Source of the DNA: Castanea sativa
Lineage: Eukaryota > Streptophyta > Magnoliopsida > Fagales > Fagaceae
DNA length: 64,000 nt
Assembly (NCBI RefSeq): GCF_040712315.1
Contig: NC_134013.1
Span: forward strand, 62,719,001-62,783,000
Direction: 5' to 3'
Below, piece after piece: positions 36,062-47,765 of this stretch. Both the position numbers and the translations under genes were made by a program. The notes beneath the pieces are model-generated. The model made no database searches. It had not been told where the DNA came from and saw only the letters and a list, made by a program, of their open reading frames with translations. Each line of letters begins with the position of its first letter. The first letter of the stretch is position 1.

Positions 36062-36169
36062 GACTTTTTTTGCTGTGAGAAAAACTTCTCGGAAGTCCTA
36101 TACTCCTATATTGAGAAAATAGAGAACGATGCTACGCTTCTTGAAGAATTTCAAGTATTGAATGCGTAG
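36062..36169 (+). other. possible terminal exon fragment
   Basis: A GTACGTAG acceptor at 36054-36061 is followed by 35 open codons and TAG. The peptide includes NFSEVLYSYIEKIENDATLL and EEFQVLNA, with helix-like charged composition. I do not recognise it. Together with 33488-33532 and 34773-34880 it may belong to a decayed gene. Confidence 0.25.
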
Positions 36170-36408
36170 GCTAGCTTTTCTGTGGACCTTAACATTCTTT
36201 AATTCAATGTAAGACTTGTTGCTAGGCCCATATTCTCCTTATCCTGTGTGTTAGTCAAAATTTTGTTGGGTAAAAAATTACAATGATTAGAACCATATTC
36301 GCATTTTGGTTTTAGAGGTTGAACTTTCAACTTTCCGATATTAATTGGTTTTTGAAAAATTCCAGTCATAGTTCTCTCAAAAAAAAAAAAAAAAATTTCC
36401 AATTATAG

Positions 36409-36570
36409 TGGGTTTCAATTAGCTCAACTGGTAAAATCTCTTATGGTTGTATAAGAGATCTGAGATTCAATCCCCGTCTACACCAAAAACTGATTGGTAT
36501 CTTGGTCTGATGATAAAGTTATCATCAAGAGCGGATGCTATAGGCTGAAATTCTCTTTAAAAAAAAAAAC
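36409..36570 (+). mobile_element. tRNA-derived SINE
   Basis: Box A-like TTAGCTCAACTGGTAAA and box B-like GAGATTCAATCCCCG lie 50-60 bp apart, followed by a TGATTGGTATCTTGGTCTGA body and an A-rich tail. The flanks carry near-identical repeats ending TTCCAATTATAG (left) and TTCCAGTTATAG (right, to 36586), an imperfect target duplication of about 15 bp. A minus-strand relative is at 45110-45262. Confidence 0.88.
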
Positions 36571-37081
36571 AAAATTCCAGTTATAGGACATTGACCAAAC
36601 TGATTTAAGGTGATCCGGCCCTTGGAACACATGGGAGAGGGGACTTTAACCTAATTTCTCCATGGGAGAACCAAACAATATTATTGATTCACAAAAGTCT
36701 TGGCTTCAATTAACAATTTTAAAAATGGTTAACTATCAATGAGATACATGGGTTGCCATTATAATATCTTAATAAGATTACTACCCAAGAGTGCAATTGC
36801 AAGCTTTTAACAAACAGAATTATTGACAGAATCAGTTCCTAGTAAGAAAATATTCTTTCTTTTGTTAGAAGTTAGGTTTATTTTATTTTATTTTTCAATA
36901 AAAATATTACAAAAAAATTTTACAAATTTTTTTCACATTTGTACTTGTTAGTGATTTGTGAGCTTAATATATGGTGTTGTTCATTTTGGTAGTGATTGAG
37001 GGTTTTTTTTGTCATAGAGACCGGAGACCTTGGGTATAGATCCTAACAGAATAGGGTGTCTAGAGGTCCTAAAAAGATTAA

Positions 37082-38093
37082 TCTATATCATATACTATAT
37101 AATTAAAGTTGGGCTTAGATGCCATGGTTGAGCCAAGTGGCTTTACCAAATTGCAGAAATTTTGTTAGATTTTTAAAAATATATATAATTTTTTTTTTGT
37201 TCTTATCTTCTTTTTCTATAATTTCTAAGTTGATAAAAATTTCAATTTGACTACAGTGCAAATTCTTCATCTAATCCTTTTATTATTAATTTATCTATAA
37301 TTTCTAAGTGATTTATTTCATTAGCAATAGGAGATCTACTTCATTTATGATTTATGAGTTCTAGCATTCTAGGGGATTAGAATTTTGGTTTCACACTAAT
37401 TGTTCATATCAACATTAATTTTTAAAAAATAAAACAATTGTAGTACACGTATTCAACTACTAATATCAACCTTTAAAAATCATAAATTATATGGAAATCT
37501 AAAAAATAAAACATAAACTATATCGTATATATCCGTCAAAATCAACTTAACATTATATATACGTTAAAATCAACTTAAAAATTTTAGCATTATTAGTTCA
37601 TATTTTTTAGATTTTCAAAAAAAAAAAAAAGATATAATATTTTGTTCTTATCTTCTTTTCCTATAATTCATTACTTCCACAAATTAGACTGGCATTTGAC
37701 TTTTTGTTCATATCAATTTCTTCAATGTAGAGTGTATATATATCAAATAATTTATAATAAATGCCTACTTTATGATTTTTTTCTTCTATTCTTCTCTTCT
37801 TCTACCTACAACCTTACAGGTACGTATTTGTTTACACTAATTTTTTATATATTTTTTTACTCTAATTTCTTTTGTCAAATTGCATAGGTTTTGTGTATTT
37901 TTTTTCTTTTGTTTAACCTAAATTTATTAAGTTTTATCTGATTCATATGGTTATGGTTTGAGAATCAATTACTAATAAATTTGATGATAAATTGTTCTAT
38001 CTATTTTATTATCTAATTTTACTTTATTTTGAAAATGTTTTCCTGTTTATTTAGTTTATACAAGATTCTTGATTAAGCCGTGTATCGCACGGG
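37082..38093 (+). mobile_element. Helitron-like element lacking its 3' terminus
   Basis: It starts TCTATATCATATACTATATA after an A, then AAAGTTGGGCTTAGATGCC. It ends in the hairpin CCGTGTATCGCACGG (38078-38092), but the CTRRT tail is missing. The sequence instead joins a second copy of the 5' region (AAAGTTGGACTTAGAAGTCG). No RepHel coding capacity. Confidence 0.6.
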
Positions 38094-38165
38094 CATAAAA
38101 GTTGGACTTAGAAGTCGTGATTGTGCTAAGTGATTTTACCAAATTGCAAATTTTTTTTTAACCTT

Positions 38166-38196
<31 letters not shown>

Positions 38197-39775
38197 TATT
38201 TTGTTCTTATTTTCTTCTCTTATAATTTCTAAGTTGATAAAAATCTTAATTGGATTACAATCCAAATTCTAATCCTTTTATTATTAATTTATTATTTATT
38301 ATTTTTTTACTTAATTTATTAATCTATTTTTTTTTTAATTTTTTTTAACGAATACTTCTTATAACTTCTATGGCTCTATGAACCTAAACGCTACATATAG
38401 GTGGCGTTTGGTATGGGGTAATGTTTTAGGATTCCCAGGAATGTTTAAAGATTCCCATGTTTGGTTGCAAATTATGCTAGGGAATCAGATGCCAGGGGAA
38501 TCCTTAAACCCCTCTCAGTAGAAATGTGGATTCCCTTTAAAACAGGTGGGAATCCAGATTCCCAAACTTAAAAGAAATTGTATTTTTTATAAATTGACAA
38601 TTTTAACCATTTTTCCTTATCATTTAAGCAATTAAGATAAACTATAAAACAAATTATCAATATCTTCTCTCTTGTCTTTATCTTTTCCCGCCAAAACAAC
38701 ATAAACATGATAAATAACTCTGCTAATAGTTATTTTTGTATTATTCTTGTCATTTTGAAATGTTAGATCACAGTTTTAATGAATGTGTTGCTAATTGATA
38801 GTTTATATAATGTTTTTTATCTATCTATTTAGATTAAGATATTTTTTTAAATGACTAATTAATAGTTTATATATATATATATATATTTTTTTATTTAAAG
38901 GAAGATTTTTTTTAATGGACTTGGTACTTCACATTCAAATCTAAGGACAAAATGGGAAAAACAAATAATTCATTTAAGATTCCTGGGAATACACCAAACA
39001 TTATCATCTCACATTCCTGTGAATCTCCCAATAAAACCAAACATAGGAATCACATTCCTGGGAATCTAGATGCCAGGAGTAATGTGGATTCCCCATACCA
39101 AACGCCACAATAAAGTTCCTAATAGATATATACTTCTTTTACTGTTAAAAATGATGGCAATCTTATTAAGCAACAGACAAAACAAGTCCAATGTTACAAA
39201 GTTGATGATATTCTAGAAATGAAAATTTAAAACTATCATACGAATTTAGAATTCTAATCCTTTTATTATTAATATATTTTTTACTATTTTTTACTTAAAT
39301 TATATTACTAAAAATAAACAGCAACGTCACCTTTTTTCTATTTTTTAATTTATTTTTTATCTTTGGATTCCGTCTTCACACAAGGTTACTTTTTTTCCTT
39401 TTTTTTTTTTAGATTTCCTCTTCACATGCTACTTATTTTTTAGATTTAGATTTTAGCTTCACACTTACACCCATTTACATTTATAGATAAAAACAACTTC
39501 TTATTTGTTCTTATCAGCTATTTCTTTATCACTAATTTTTAAATAAAAATAACAACAATTTTTTAGATACTTGCTTATGCTATCTCACGAAATTTTAAAG
39601 GAAAAAAAAAAACCAATGTGCATAGTTAGGAAGAGTTAGACATGTGCATGAGTTGGAGAGTTATATACTTATATCTATTTGATTATTAAGATAAAACCGA
39701 TATTCATTGTGAATGATTTATAGTACAATAGTAATTTCTAATTAACGTAAATGGGTAATATATAATGTATATTTA
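38094..39775 (+). mobile_element. truncated Helitron-like copy split by a TIR element
   Basis: This begins with the AAAAGTTGGACTTAGAAGTC version of the preceding 5' end, shares TTACCAAATTGCA with it, and is interrupted at 38401-39108. Similar AATTCTAATCCTTTTATTATTAAT blocks occur on both sides of the insertion. It runs into the next Helitron-like element without a clear 3' end. Confidence 0.45.
38401..39108. mobile_element. 708-bp TIR element, class uncertain
   Basis: The left end GTGGCGTTTGGTATGGGG and the right end CCCCATACCAAACGCCAC are a perfect 18-bp inverted repeat. Subterminal repeats of ATTCC(C/T)(A/G)GGAAT type recur through both ends. The interior is AT-rich and non-coding. Flanking bases (CATATAG and AATAAAG) give no convincing duplication, so hAT versus PIF/Harbinger is undecided. 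Confidence 0.8.
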
Positions 39776-40658
39776 TCTACTATATATATAAGCTAATTAA
39801 AAAAAAAAAAACTTCATAGGATGCAATCAAGCAACTTTACAAGATGTGCAATAATGCAATAAGACACAACAAGAGCTTATGTGTTTATGATGCTATTTTG
39901 TTTAACATTAGCCCGGAGGAGATTTAGAGTACAAGGAATAGATCTCAGACCAAAGCCTCTATTGACTTTCAGAGTTAGTTTCAATCGTGCTTATTTTCCT
40001 TTTCTTTTTCTAAATGTTATGTATGTTGTCAAACTCTTTTTATTTTTGGGTTATTTTTTAATTCTAAACTTCCAATTACCCTCTTGGAAAAATAAGGTAA
40101 ATTTAGATATAATTCTCACTTTTAAGGACAACCACTCAATTACCATTTAAATAATTTTTTTCTCTATTAACTATACTTATAATTTTTAAATAATTTTTTC
40201 TTTAATGAAAATTGTCGTATATTCATTATATGATTAGTTATTCCATTCTAACCTTTTGTTTTTTGTTTTTGATACAAGATATAATTTCTATTCTTACCCA
40301 ATCTAAGTGTATATGTGTGTGAATTTTCCTCTTGGAAACTTGAACCCTGACCCTTGCCCCCACACTCCACAAACATTTATACTTGTAGAGTGACCACCGC
40401 ACCAAGGGTGAGTGGTGGTAACCTTTTGTCTTTCTTAAAGTATTCATTTTTATTCTCATATAATCATCATATCAATGTATTAAATTTGTCCTTAATTGTG
40501 TGTGGTATTACTATCAGTGAGTTAAAATCTCCTTTATAAGTTCAAAATTTTTAATTTAATTTTTTAAGATAAGTAATTTAATTATATTATTGAAATAAAT
40601 TGTTTAATTTACATATAATTTTCTATTAAGTTGTGCATCACACATGTATGATACTAGT
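39776..40658 (+). mobile_element. Helitron-like element carrying a SINE
   Basis: It starts TCTACTATATATATAAGC after an A and ends ATGTATGATACTAGT, preceded by TTGTGCATCACACA. The 883-bp body contains a minus-strand SINE at 40260-40418. It has no coding capacity for RepHel; the 89-codon frame at 39881-40150 looks accidental. Confidence 0.6.
40260..40418 (-). mobile_element. tRNA-derived SINE nested in the Helitron-like element
   Basis: On the minus strand it reads CACCCTTGGTGCGGTGGTCA, then GGGGCAAGGGTCAGGGTTCA (box B-like GGGTTCAAG), ending near AAATTATATCTTGTATCAAA. It is flanked by the perfect 11-bp duplication TAACCTTTTGT at 40249-40259 and 40419-40429. Confidence 0.85.
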
Positions 40659-40671
40659 GTGTGTGTATATA

Positions 40672-41634
40672 TATATAACTGAAACTTTTGAAACTCCCAC
40701 AATTTTTCACGTCAGCACAATATTTAAATAACATTATAATTTTATTTAAATAAAATTATTTTTGTTTAGTCCAATCTTAACAATGAATGAAATTCTATCT
40801 CTCTAACAAGTCCAACTTAAACTTAAACTCAAACTCATCATTACCATTTAAAAAAAAAAAATTTTATTTAATCCAAACTTCACATGGAGTGAAACTTTAT
40901 CTCTCCAACATGTTCAACTTAAACTCAAACTCAAACATTGATAATTTATCTCCAAATTTGTGAGGTTAATCATGAACACTATAAAAGCAAAGCAAACCTC
41001 AATATTTAAAAAAAAAAAAAAAAAATTGTGTAGAGGTATGAGCTCTTCTTATATTTAAAGTCAATATTTTTCTTTTATATTTCTCTATTGTGTAATCATA
41101 TACATTTTGTTTTGTTTCAAAGTTTATAGGAAGTAAATCTTATGATTCTTTAATATTTTTTAGTCTTTCGAAAGTTTTAACATTTGATTATTCTTTTAAT
41201 AATAACACATCTTTCTCTTATATTTTTGTATAGTCACACACAGATTATCTTTAATTTGTAGGTTCTGAATCTTTTGATTCCTTTCAATCATTATAGTCAT
41301 AGATTATTCTTTTGAATGTAACCCATCTTTCTCTTGTATTTCTCTATTATTTAGTTATATATATTTTGTTTTGTTTCAATAATTTCTAAGCAGTGTATCA
41401 TTTGATTCTTTAATATTTTTTAGTCTTTTAGAAGTTCTAATTTCTGAAATTTTGAATAAGTTATTGCACGTTCAAGCAATGACTTCTTCATCAAATTGTA
41501 ACACAAATTGAAGTCATACAAGAGCAAATCATGTAATGATGTAGTTTTTTAATCAATTTAAAATTTTATAAAATTATTTTAGTTTACCTCACAAATAGGT
41601 AGATTCCCGTGCATAGCATGGGTTAACGACTAAT
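40672..41634 (+). mobile_element. Helitron-like element
   Basis: The 3' end is clear: hairpin CCCGTGCATAGCATGGG (41606-41622), then TTAACGACTAAT followed by T. The 5' end lies near ACTGAAACTTTTGAAACTCC, a start similar to the minus-strand element at 7742-8713 (both carry CACRTCAGC soon after the start), but the first bases are obscured by a TA run. Internal TCTCTCCAACA(T/A)G and TTTAGTCTTT blocks repeat. Confidence 0.6.
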
Positions 41635-43144
41635 TTAGTTTAAATTGAAAAATTTAATCCTATTGTTATGATTTCTAATTATGGAACTCAGAAAAACACT
41701 TAACTATTTCATATCGATAATGCTGTATTTTTAATGAAATTCTAATTAAATGTATTTATCTATTTAGACATTGCATTTATTTTATTTAATTAATTAGAAT
41801 TTGAACCATGGAAGAACACTACCAGAGCCCAGAGGGAGACTCCAAATACACCTAAAAGGCTGAATTACATATCTCTTAAAAAAAGCTGAAAGTCAAAATC
41901 AAATTGGAAAACCTGAAAACGCTGAACTATCAACAATTGTCTCTGACTTGTTTATTTTTTTAAAAAAAATTAAGATTTTATATCTACTTTTCATAGTTTT
42001 AAGGGAGATAAACCTGATACTTCATCATCAATTGCATAACTTTTAGTCCCTAAAAATAAGGAGAATACTTCTCTCTATATAAGAGAGGTATACCAACTCA
42101 AAAGGCATCAAAATTTTCATATACTTATAGTAGAGCTCTTTTTTAATGCATAATTTTTTGAGCTCCATCTCCAAAGCAACAAATTTTCTTTTTTCTTTTT
42201 CTACATATTTTCATAATAGTTTCATCACATCATACACACTGATCACTTCAGCTTCAGAGGATTCATTTCTTGCTTTATCTGTAAGGAAAGATCCATTCAC
42301 AATTGTCATTATTCTGGAGAAACCATATCAGGTGGAGATCTCAACAAGTTCAAGATCAAGTACGATCTCAGGAATGAATAGAACCAAAATCCACCTTGTG
42401 GCCGTCAACCAATCATGATATGTTTTAGAGTAGATTTTCAATCCTTTATTATAATCGTTAAATTATCAATTTTTTTCAATAAAGTTTAAGCTATTAAAAA
42501 ACGGTAGATTTAATTATTTAACCACATAATTTTAACGCTTTCTCTCACCCAATGCGGTAGAATTTTAATTCGGACCTTAACATTAATATATATTATATAT
42601 GTCAGGTTTATTTTATTTCTATTTTTATATCAAATCATAATATGTATCATAACTTGTTAATGCATCTACATACTTTATCATCTCATTCTGGGATAAAAGA
42701 TTCGTAACTTAACGTGCAGATTTTTTTTTTGAGAAGAACTTAACATGTAGATTTAAGATTCATAGTTTAAGTATGTAGATTTAGGATTCTAATTTAAACA
42801 CATTGATTTAGGGTTTTAATTAGTCACATGTTTTAGATCTAGAGTTCCATGCATCTTAAAACATATCAATGCATCAATAAATAAAATTCCAGCATGTTTT
42901 AAAAATTTTGGCACCGTATGAAATATGAAAAAATCGATATTTTCTGTTTTAAAATTTCTATTTTCTCACGTTATCTATAGTTTTTGTTCATGAATAACCT
43001 CATATCACCTTCCTTGTGAGTTGTTTTCGTGCATCATGCGAGTTTGAACTATGGAGTTATTTATATCCACGTGTTGCTTTGAATGATTTTGTAATTATTT
43101 GAATATTGGAATAGTGAATCGTTTATATTGGTCATTTTATTCTA
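41635..43144. other. intergenic DNA with one unsupported ORF
   Basis: AT-rich. A TATA-like TATATAAG at 42076-42083 precedes a 90-codon frame (42146-42418) with a Ser/Thr/Phe-rich N-terminus. I do not recognise the product and see no second exon. The block 42230-42420 is GC-richer than its surroundings and could be a transcribed leader or a retroelement piece. Another short frame starts MEEHYQSPEGDSKYT at about 41809. Confidence 0.35.
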
Positions 43145-43440
43145 GGAGATTAACATAGGTTGAGCAAGGTGGGTACTTAATACCCTCCAAACCAGTTAAT
43201 TAGCCCCGAGCCTAAATTTGGGATGTATGATTATTTGTAATTTCATTTTTACCTTATTTTTAAATTGTGACTAGAGAATAGATTAACTTAGGTCAAGAAA
43301 GGTGGGTGCATAGCATCTCCAAATTGGTTACTTAGCCCCCCAAGCCTAATCTTTGGGATGTTATGATTAATTCTTTACTTGTAATTCCTTTTTTTTTTTT
43401 TAATTTGTTTTTAAATTGTAACTAGAGAATAAAGTTTGTA
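43145..43440. repeat. tandem duplication, two units of about 130-160 bp
   Basis: Both units run through GAGATTAACATAGG or AGATTAACTTAGG, AAGGTGGGT, CCAAA, TTAGCCCC, AGCCTAA, TTTGGGATGT, TTGTAATT and AATTGT(G/A)ACTAGAGAATA. Unit 1 is about 43145-43276 and unit 2 about 43277-43440. They are clearly diverged. A long terminal repeat context is possible but not shown. Confidence 0.75.
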
Positions 43441-44464
43441 CTTTCCGTTTCATAGAATGCACTTAGGACTAAAGCCTTATAATTATTCAAGCATTCAATG
43501 TATTTTTCTTTTACTTTTTTTTTTATTATCAATGAAAGTTTTAGAGTTTTTCTTAATTTTCCTTAGGAATTAAATTAAGTAGTTGCTTCATTGCAAGTCC
43601 CTTAACTTAGTGGTATAAATATCAACAGTTGAATTTTCATCTTAAGATTTTCTATCTTAGTGGTGGAAGATGAGTTTTCATCACTTTCTCTTTTTTCACA
43701 AGATTTTTTTTCGTATTGATTTCGGGTCACGGTTCTCACAATGGTGTGTTAAATAAGCCACTAGCATGGTCAGATGACAATTAATTGATTAGATTATACA
43801 AATTGCTCTAAAAGTCCAAGAAAACTAGGCCCAACCAAAAAAAAAAAAAGTGAAAAAGGAGGAAAACTGAATGGGTCGAGGAAAAAATGATCTAGATTCA
43901 TGTTTTAGATGCAATGGCAAAGGCTGGGGTTGAGGGGGGAAATTGCTCCACCTACCCCCTTATGTTTTTTTTTTCCTCTTTTTATTTTATGTTATTACAT
44001 ATATAAAATTTCATTGGAAAAAATATAAATAAAATATTTCTCTTTAGGGGGTTCAAAAGTTATATAAGAAAAAATGAAGATAGGAAAAAAGGTGAAAAAA
44101 TAAAGCAAAAGTTTTAATCCAAGAAAAAAATTACAAAAATTATTTTTACCTTTTAAAAGTTTTAGGACTATAAATTAATTATGTAGTAACTTATTATTTT
44201 TCATAGAATTGTGCATAAGTTTGTGCTTTGATCTATTGAAATTTGACCCCACATGTTTCCCAATCTGTTGGACCAAGCACCACCTTAAAACTATAACATA
44301 ACTTTACTCACATTAAAAAAACAAGGTATGATAGAATTTTAATTTAAATGATTAATTGAACTAATTGAAACCTACTTTTTAAAATCATTATATGAGAATT
44401 TAAAGTGGAATCTTGAATATAAAAAAAAATTACAACACTACTTATTTAAATTAAGAAAACCTAA
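43441..44464. other. intergenic DNA, no gene seen
   Basis: AT-rich, with poly-A and poly-T runs and a GGGTTGAGGGGGGAAATTGC patch near 43929. I see no gene. Confidence 0.5.
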
Positions 44465-44613
44465 GGGGGTGTTTGGTTTGTGTTTTCAAACAACAATTTT
44501 CAGTTTTTAAACAACATTACACATATTTTCACACACTTTTTCACCCACACGTATTTCTACAAATGTTTTTAAATAACAATTTTCAATTTTTAAATACATG
44601 TATTAAATGGGCC
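44465..44613. mobile_element. Tourist-like MITE
   Basis: 149 bp starting GGGGGTGTTTGGTTTG and ending TTAAATGGGCC, flanked by TAA at 44462-44464 and 44614-44616. The interior carries ACAACATTACACATATTTT and TTTTTCACCCACACGTATTT. The right inverted repeat is weak. Confidence 0.65.
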
Positions 44614-45109
44614 TAACTCTCTGAAAAAAGAAGAAAAGAAAAAGAGAGGAAAACCTAACAATTAAATATAATATAATAGACATGTTATCTTTTTTTTTTA
44701 AATTTTTTTATGGGTATTCTAACATTAAATTAACGCTTAATATTCATGTGAGCAATATTTTTTATTGTACATGTTGGTCTTAAGTATTTTACATATATAT
44801 ATAATGTGTGTGCGTTGTGCTTATCCCTAATATATAAAACTATATATCTTCATGGGTGTATGGTGACATATATGTATGTAAAGACCAAGTATTTGGAATT
44901 GGAAGAAACACCACCATGTATAAGTCAATTGAACTTTCTGGTGCTCTTACCACCCAGATATTAAGGGAATAAACGTTGCTAGTTTTACAAAAGTTATTAG
45001 GTTCTTAACTTCTTTATTCTACATTATTAGGTCATCAGGCTCAGCTCTTTAATAAATCCTTGAAAGAGAACCTCATTTATGTAGTTTTTTTATACATAAA
45101 ACATTTTTT

Positions 45110-45262
45110 TGGGAGAGAGTTTTAACCTATAGTATCTGTTCTTGATAATAGCTCTTTATCATCAACCAAGTCACTAATAAGTTTTTAGTATAAGCAGGAA
45201 TTAAATTCCAGATCTCTTATTTAACTATAAAAGACTTACCAATTGAGTTAATTAGAATTTGT
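45110..45262 (-). mobile_element. tRNA-derived SINE
   Basis: On the minus strand it reads TTAACTCAATTGGTAAGTC (box A-like), TAAGAGATCTGGAATTTAAT at the box B position, then GACTTGGTTGATGATAAAGA and an A-rich end. It is clearly related to 36409-36570 but more diverged. Target duplication not resolved. Confidence 0.8.
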
Positions 45263-45802
45263 TATACCTATAACATCAATGCTAATACTTGATATTCCCT
45301 TACGAGCAAAGAGGCATCTCCTATATCTTATAAGTCCCAATGATCATAGAGCAATGTATTGGACACAAAAGCAAAGAGGTATATTCTATATCTTATTGAT
45401 AGAGAATTATGTTTTAGAAATCTACCATGCCTATATAAGCATCAAGTTGTTTTTATGACTCATCCATGATACATGCTGAAGAGGAAAAAGAAACTTAAAT
45501 AAAAAAATAAATAAAAAAGAGAAGAAAAAGTGGCATGATGTATGAAGATTCTATATACACCCAACCCACTTTGCTTAGAAGAATTAAAAAAAGAAAAAAA
45601 GAAAAAAAAGAAAAAAAAGCCACTTTTTCTATGGAGTGAATATTTCCTGAATTTTCCTTTTTTATCTATCAAAAGGATTATGTGCGCGAGTGAATGTGAA
45701 CGCGCGTCCTGCACAGCCTAACAAGAAAGCTACTGCCGACAAATGATTATAGACTGACTAGATTATCCACATTTTATGAATATGAAGGAATAAGACAATC
45801 TC

Positions 45803-45827
45803 TATGCATATGCATATGCATATGCAT
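45803..45827. repeat. (ATGCAT)n repeat
   Basis: Four tandem ATGCAT units, each self-complementary. Confidence 0.9.
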
Positions 45828-45894
45828 GGGCTGGTGTAAAGAAAATTGAGGAAAGTAGACCAGTGGCTTGTTAATTAGGCAAAGATAGCTTTTT

Positions 45895-47465
45895 TAAGAC
45901 TTAAGCACGAGTCTAAATCTTCTGTTCTATTTTTTTTATTCTACTCTATAGTTTATATTCCACTAATAGAAACTTACCATATGTCCCATCTACTTATTTA
46001 AATTCTAATTTTATGTTTTTTTTTAATTCTATTACCTAAAATATATAAATAAAACCCATCCCACCATCTGCCACCGGTCCACCGCCAACCTTCCACCACT
46101 AGCTAGTTGTTGCCATCCACCGCCATCAGGTCCACATCCCCACCACCAATCCCACTAGGAAGAGATTGGTTAATGGGTCAGTTGAGTGAGATTTTTGCAG
46201 TTATTGGGTTCCATGAGTTTTGCTTTATGTAAATGTTCAATTTTTGGGCAGCCAATCTCATCTCTGATAGCTTTCTCAAAATAAAAAAAATCTTATCTCT
46301 GATAGTGTGCAAACAATTAATTAAAGTAAACCATGGTGGATAGCTCATGGCACAGTGGGTGAGATAAGTTTAGATCAGCGTGATGCCCATGAGGGGCATG
46401 TGGATCAAGGAGATATTTGTAATCGTTGGTCCCATTTCTGAGTCTTCGCCGATGCCATCATCTGATAACAAAAACTGCTAGCAAAACCTTTTGACTTCTA
46501 TATTCATTGAAGAAGACGGTGGGTACCCAAACATAGGTTTGAAGAAGACAAAGAGGCGGTCATGGAATCGGGGTACTCACTAGCAAGAGGTCACAATATT
46601 AATACAGTTATAGATTTGAAGACAAAGGTGGCGGCGGATGGCTGAAACTAGGGATGACCATAGGTCAATACGGGTCGGGTTTGTGCCCAACCCGCGACCG
46701 ACTTGACCAAGTTGGATGAACAATTTGCAGACCCACTGTTGACCGGTCAAATAGTTGGGTCGGTTTGTATGGATTTTTGCTTGAATGTGGTTGAGTCTCG
46801 GTTAGAGTTGGATCTGGCCGAAACTCGCTAGATTTGGCTGAAACTCGTTGGATCTGACTGAAAATTCGGTGGATCTGGCCGAGATCTTACAAATCTAGTT
46901 GAAAACCGGCCGTAAATGATGTGATTTCATCGAATCTCGAAGAGATTTCGTCCGATTTCGACAAGATCTTGTCAAATCTGGCGAGATTTGATTGAGAAAA
47001 TCTTTAGATGGTGGAGATCGGCATCCTTTTCGGTGGAGTCGATCAGGTCAGTTGAAATCAAGTTTAAATGCAAGGACCTACCAATTGACCCGCCAGAATT
47101 GGGTTGGGTACCTCAAAAATTGCCGTTGACCAGTCACAAGAGTTTGATCGGGCAATTTTTGGATCGGGTTGGTCGGAATTGCGGGTGGGCCAGGTTAGCG
47201 GGTCGTCTTGGACAAGCCTAGCTGAGACTAGCAGTGTTGATGACATTGGTAATTACTTGATAATGCTATCGGTGAAGGTTGGTGGTTGTGGTGGGGATGT
47301 GTTGGGTTTTTATTTATTATTTATTTTAGGTAATAGAATAAGAAAATCATAAAATTATTAATTAATTAAGAAGGTTGGACATGTGGAAATTTTTTATTAG
47401 TGGAGTATAAAGTAGAATAGAAAAAATGAGATAAAAGATTTGAACTCCTTAAACACTAGCCTAAT
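45895..47465. mobile_element. foldback/TIR element hosting an hAT element
   Basis: The left arm (45895-46000: CTAAATCTTCTGTTCTATTT, ATTCTACTCTATAG, TATTCCACTAATA, CATATGTCCCATC) pairs with the right arm (47370-47465, reversed: CAAATCTTTTATCTCATTTT, TATTCTACTTTATA, CTCCACTAATAAAAAAT, CACATGTCC). The interior is GC-richer (CCACC-rich at 46060-46150; GGTGGC and GGTTGGTGG on the far side), which suggests it may have captured foreign sequence. The hAT element at 46649-47220 is nested inside. No confident target duplication was found. Confidence 0.6.
46649..47220. mobile_element. 572-bp hAT-like element with 8-bp target duplication
   Basis: It starts TAGGGATGACCATAGGTCAA and ends GGACAAGCCTA, flanked by GCTGAAAC (46641-46648) and GCTGAGAC (47221-47228), an 8-bp duplication with one change. 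Subterminal regions repeat GGGTCGG, AACCCG and GACCGG; the centre repeats variants of CTGGCCGAAACTCG. No transposase. Frames at 46988-47352 are accidental. Confidence 0.75.
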
Positions 47466-47702
47466 ACCACTTGGAGGGTTCACCTAGCAGTAGGAAGTCT
47501 TCGTGGTCAATTACACTTATGAGTTTACAAGTTATGAGTTCGAGTAGTGATAAACCTCATTGGGTGGTCTCTTGCCGCAATATAATGTGAGAAGTTTAAG
47601 TGATGTGGTGACGGTAACCATACTTGTGAGTTCTTTTTTAATTAAGGAAAAAAAACAATCGTACAATTGAATACTGACCAACACGAGTAAGATAATTGGT
47701 AT

Positions 47703-47765
47703 TAGGCTAGTAGCCCTCCTACTTGGGCTTAGGCTAGTAGCCCTCCTACTTGGGCTTAGGCTAGA
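47703..47765. repeat. 27-bp tandem repeat, about 2.3 units
   Basis: Two identical units of TAGGCTAGTAGCCCTCCTAC plus TTGGGCT are followed by a partial third (TAGGCTAG). Confidence 0.9.

Noticed and set aside
46988..47352. Open frames on both strands within the hAT-like element
   Set aside because: They arise from GGGTCGG/CCGACCC-type subterminal repeats and show no transposase motifs.
47470..47640. Possible SINE with GAGTTCGAGTAG
   Set aside because: A box B-like match alone; tail and target duplication not resolved.
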